17,114 nt of DNA from Eubacteriales bacterium (lineage in GTDB: Bacteria > Bacillota > Clostridia > Oscillospirales > CAG-382): positions 1 to 17,114 of the forward strand of contig JAQVQF010000018.1 of assembly GCA_028701715.1 (NCBI GenBank). Direction: 5' to 3'. The position numbers and the translations under genes are program-made. Position 1 is the first letter of the stretch. Each line of letters begins with the position of its first letter. The notes beneath the pieces are model-generated. The model did not search any database, was not told the origin of the DNA, and saw nothing but the letters and a program-made list of their open reading frames with translations. This document shows positions 15,408 to 17,114 of the stretch, one piece after another.

Positions 15408-15488
15408 TCAACCGTATCTTTTCTTTCTGAAAAGCCTTCGCAGCAGCGGTCTGAATATACGCGGCGCTCTTATGACATAAATTCTCAT
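15408..15488 (-). CDS. spoVM: SpoVM-like 26-residue sporulation peptide
   Basis: This 26-codon frame has the same length and pattern as Bacillus subtilis SpoVM as I recall it: M1, basic residue 2, Y4, I6, basic 7, P9, basic 10, hydrophobic 11-12, R17 and R24 align without gaps. Six residues are identical and most others conservative, with Lys consistently replaced by Arg. The peptide starts MRIYVIRAPRIF and continues as an amphipathic, strongly basic helix. In B. subtilis SpoVM is a membrane peptide that recognises the positive curvature of the forespore, anchors the SpoIVA coat basement layer and inhibits FtsH; P9 is important. AAAGGGG lies 7 bp before the ATG, and the 48-aa gene ends 12 bp upstream. 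Conservation in related genomes would settle it; by pattern I am fairly confident. Confidence 0.75.
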   Translation of the reverse strand: MRIYVIRAPRIFRPLLRRLFRKKRYG

Positions 15489-15500
15489 TATTATACCCCT

Positions 15501-15647
15501 TTACGCAATTATTATAAATACTCCGGCGCCCACGATAATCACCGACGACACAAACACCATGGCGGGCGCCGGAAGAAAGCAGCCGAGAAGCACGCCTGCG
15601 CCGAAGGCAAGGACGCAGTATCCCACCGATTTGTATCTGCATCTCAT
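15501..15647 (-). CDS. 48-residue hydrophobic small membrane protein upstream of spoVM
   Basis: The short frame encodes MRCRYKSVGYCVL followed by two hydrophobic stretches: ~11-25 (CVLAFGAGVLLGCFL) and ~30-48 (MVFVSSVIIVGAGVFIIIA), separated by PAPA. A helical hairpin membrane protein is the natural reading, with the basic N-terminus cytoplasmic. It lies 12 bp upstream of the spoVM-like gene on the same strand, so they are probably co-expressed. The only SD-like element is AAAGG, 12 bp from the ATG and inside the 3' arm of the preceding terminator hairpin. A competing frame from 15642 on the same strand (79 codons, Arg/Ser-rich) covers both small genes but has no sensible protein character. 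No function is known to me. Confidence 0.6.
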   Translation of the reverse strand: MRCRYKSVGYCVLAFGAGVLLGCFLPAPAMVFVSSVIIVGAGVFIIIA

Positions 15648-15694
15648 AAAAAAATCACGCCTTTCGTTGCAGTTTATGCAAAAAGGCGTGATTT
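15648..15694 (-). terminator. Intrinsic terminator of the DUF4434 lipoprotein gene
   Basis: A perfect 13-bp stem (15682-15694 with 15652-15664) contains a further 5-bp stem in the loop (77-81 with 67-71 of 156xx) and runs on the minus strand into seven U (15654-15648). It starts 16 bp after the stop codon. Its 3' arm and U-tract directly abut the ATG of the 48-aa gene. Confidence 0.93.
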
Positions 15695-15709
15695 GTTGAA
15701 TATTTCGGT

Positions 15710-17114
15710 TTAGCTGAAATTAATGTTAAGCGTCTCGCTTGAGGTGCTGCCGTAATAATCATAGACGGTCACCGTGACGGTTACGGCGCTTTCCCCGTTC
15801 TTGGGGGTTATGGTCTGACGGTAGGAAAAGCTTTCCTCATTAAGCTGATTTAACGGGATTTCCTTTATACTGTCGCTTCTGTCGGACACGGATATGACTA
15901 CTTTCTGTATCCCCGCCTTATTATTGTCGCAAACAACGTCAAGCTTAATTTTTCCGTCTTCTTCCGTATACGAAAGCTCGGGCTTTTTCAGCTCGATTTC
16001 CGTTTCACCGGTGTCGTAATAATGCTTATAAGCGTGATTATACCCGCCCTTGTTGCCGTAATCCTTGGCGTAATAATGAGAATAAGCAAAGGTAACATAG
16101 CCCGAAACATAGGGACGCGCTATTTCCATCTGGCGGATAAAGCGCGATATGTTTGCCGATTTATAATCGGTGGTGAAATTTTCGCTGTTTGCCCAGAATA
16201 AAAGTCCTTCTTCCGTGTCAACCGCCGACTTCAGCGCGGCGAAATAGCCGTCCAGCTGATCTATGGTTATATGCCCTGCGCCCACCGCGTCCTGACAGCA
16301 GAATATGTCGCCTTCCCTGAAATTTGCCTCGGCGAACACCTTTTTCCATTCCTCGCCCGCTTTTTCGGCGCTGCTTCCGCCTGAACGCACAAACGGAGAC
16401 AACAGAAGCGGCATCGACGGGTCAAGCTCGGTTAGCGGGTCGAGATACATATTCAAAAATTCGCCTGCTTTTTTCTCATAGCCCGACATCCCGTTGAACA
16501 TTTCCCACGCGAAATACCAGCCGTAAAGGGCGTTCGGATATTGATTTTTATAATTTCCATAAATTTCGGAAGCCATATCAATTCCCAGCTCAGATTGAGT
16601 TTGGTTCCAGCTGTCTCTCGAACAGCCGTAGGTCCACCATTCGTCGGAAAGATTAAGGCCCACGAATACCTTTATCCCCGATTCCTCGGCGGCTTCCAGT
16701 ATACGCGGGAGCATATCCGGAGCTTCGGAAAAATCCGAGGTTTTTTTGCCGTCGGTGAGCGACGAGGGATAATATATGCTCTTGATTTTTCCGTCGGGCG
16801 TATCGGCAATCCACTGGACGATGAATATATCTATGCCGACTTCCTTGAGGTTTTCAAAATGCGTTTTCCAGTTGTCGGTCGTGTAGGAGGTAAACGCCCA
16901 GGGCTGCATAAAGGTGCCGGAAACTACAGGCCAGGTACGATTAATTTCCCCGCTTGTTTCATCGCTCATTTCACCGCTTTCCTCCTCGCTTTCATCATTT
17001 GCTTCACTTGCTTCACTTGCTTCACTTGCTTCGGATGCCGCTTCCGTACTCGATTCGTTGCTTTCGGACGGCTTTTCTTCCCTGCCGCACGCGGTTAACG
17101 CCATTGTCAAAGCG
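15710..17114 (-). CDS. DUF4434 lipoprotein, probable TIM-barrel glycosidase-like (5' end outside window)
   Basis: Only the start is missing. The frame runs off the right edge as …ALTMALTACG, a lipobox whose cysteine (codon 17089-17087) would be lipidated, so this is a surface lipoprotein. A Ser/Glu/Ala linker follows. The main domain begins SGTFMQPWAF and shows the DUF4434 pattern: TFMQPW, GIDIFIVQWIAD, IKVFVGLNLSDEWW, YGWYFAWEMF (with Trp/Glu on a barrel strand), LLLSPFVRSGG, DIFCCQDAVGAGH and GLLFWANSENF. This resembles family-5-like glycoside hydrolases. W and E residues after GWY are candidate active-site groups, but I cannot name the catalytic pair. The last ~90 residues look like an Ig-like beta-sandwich (KVVISVSDR…TVTVTVYDYYGS). 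A polysaccharide-related role outside the cell is inferred. Confidence 0.78.
   Translation of the reverse strand, partial: ALTMALTACGREEKPSESNESSTEAASEASEASEASEANDESEEESGEMSDETSGEINRTWPVVSGTFMQPWAFTSYTTDNWKTHFENLKEVGIDIFIVQWIADTPDGKIKSIYYPSSLTDGKKTSDFSEAPDMLPRILEAAEESGIKVFVGLNLSDEWWTYGCSRDSWNQTQSELGIDMASEIYGNYKNQYPNALYGWYFAWEMFNGMSGYEKKAGEFLNMYLDPLTELDPSMPLLLSPFVRSGGSSAEKAGEEWKKVFAEANFREGDIFCCQDAVGAGHITIDQLDGYFAALKSAVDTEEGLLFWANSENFTTDYKSANISRFIRQMEIARPYVSGYVTFAYSHYYAKDYGNKGGYNHAYKHYYDTGETEIELKKPELSYTEEDGKIKLDVVCDNNKAGIQKVVISVSDRSDSIKEIPLNQLNEESFSYRQTITPKNGESAVTVTVTVYDYYGSTSSETLNINFS
17001..17027 (-). repeat. 9-bp in-frame tandem repeat in the lipoprotein linker
   Basis: Three identical copies of GCTTCACTT (plus-strand reading) at 17001, 17010 and 17019, followed by a partial copy, encode Ser-Glu-Ala repeats in the linker after the lipid-bearing cysteine. 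Confidence 0.9.

Noticed and set aside
15403..15642. 79-codon minus-strand frame covering the end of the window's small-gene region
   Set aside because: It is Arg/Ser-rich with no domain character and overlaps, in another frame, both the hydrophobic 48-codon gene and the SpoVM-like gene, whose composition and SD make far better sense.
15671..15705. SigE-like promoter for the 48-aa/spoVM pair (ATATT at 15699-15703 and CATAAACT at 15671-15678)
   Set aside because: The boxes resemble SigE elements but are 20 bp apart, whereas SigE needs about 14-15 bp; no better pair was found.

Overview
The window reads as a chromosomal segment of a Gram-positive, endospore-forming Clostridia-type bacterium. 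This inference rests on the CdaR/PucR-type regulator–ftsE–ftsX–M23 peptidase–S41 peptidase order, a DUF1292 (YrzB-like) protein, strong purine-rich Shine-Dalgarno sequences, intrinsic terminators, Ser/Glu-rich linkers in exported proteins, and a 26-codon gene that looks like spoVM. Most of the window is housekeeping DNA; no mobile element, CRISPR array, rRNA or tRNA was seen.

Left part (1-1713): the 3' end of an S1-domain gene (possibly the C-terminus of an IspH/S1 fusion or ribosomal protein S1) with a hexapeptide tandem repeat and a good terminator; a GC-rich, gene-free block that looks like a minus-strand structured RNA; a minus-strand DUF1292 gene with an excellent promoter; and a roughly 430-bp AT-rich leader.

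Central part (1714-10519), all plus strand: a CdaR/PucR-type regulator, ftsE, ftsX, an active-site-complete M23 peptidase with long coiled coils, and an S41 processing protease. Together these form a divisome/cell-wall remodelling module. They are followed by greA, lysS and a membrane-anchored protein of unknown function made of two copies of one domain.

Right part (10566-17114): a promoter and a large exported SDS22-like leucine-rich-repeat protein; then a hairpin and a second plus-strand group (SGNH hydrolase, GNAT acetyltransferase, archaeal/fungal-type aspartate-semialdehyde dehydrogenase) closed by a terminator. Convergent to it on the minus strand lie a DUF4434 lipoprotein (5' end beyond the window), its terminator, and two tiny genes in tandem: a 48-aa hydrophobic protein and the SpoVM-like 26-aa peptide. 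The tiny pair is the most interesting item, because it is easily lost among overlapping spurious frames. Other items worth a look are the minus-strand RNA candidate, the duplicated-domain protein, a shared long-spaced ribosome-binding leader on four genes, and three independent in-frame tandem-repeat expansions.
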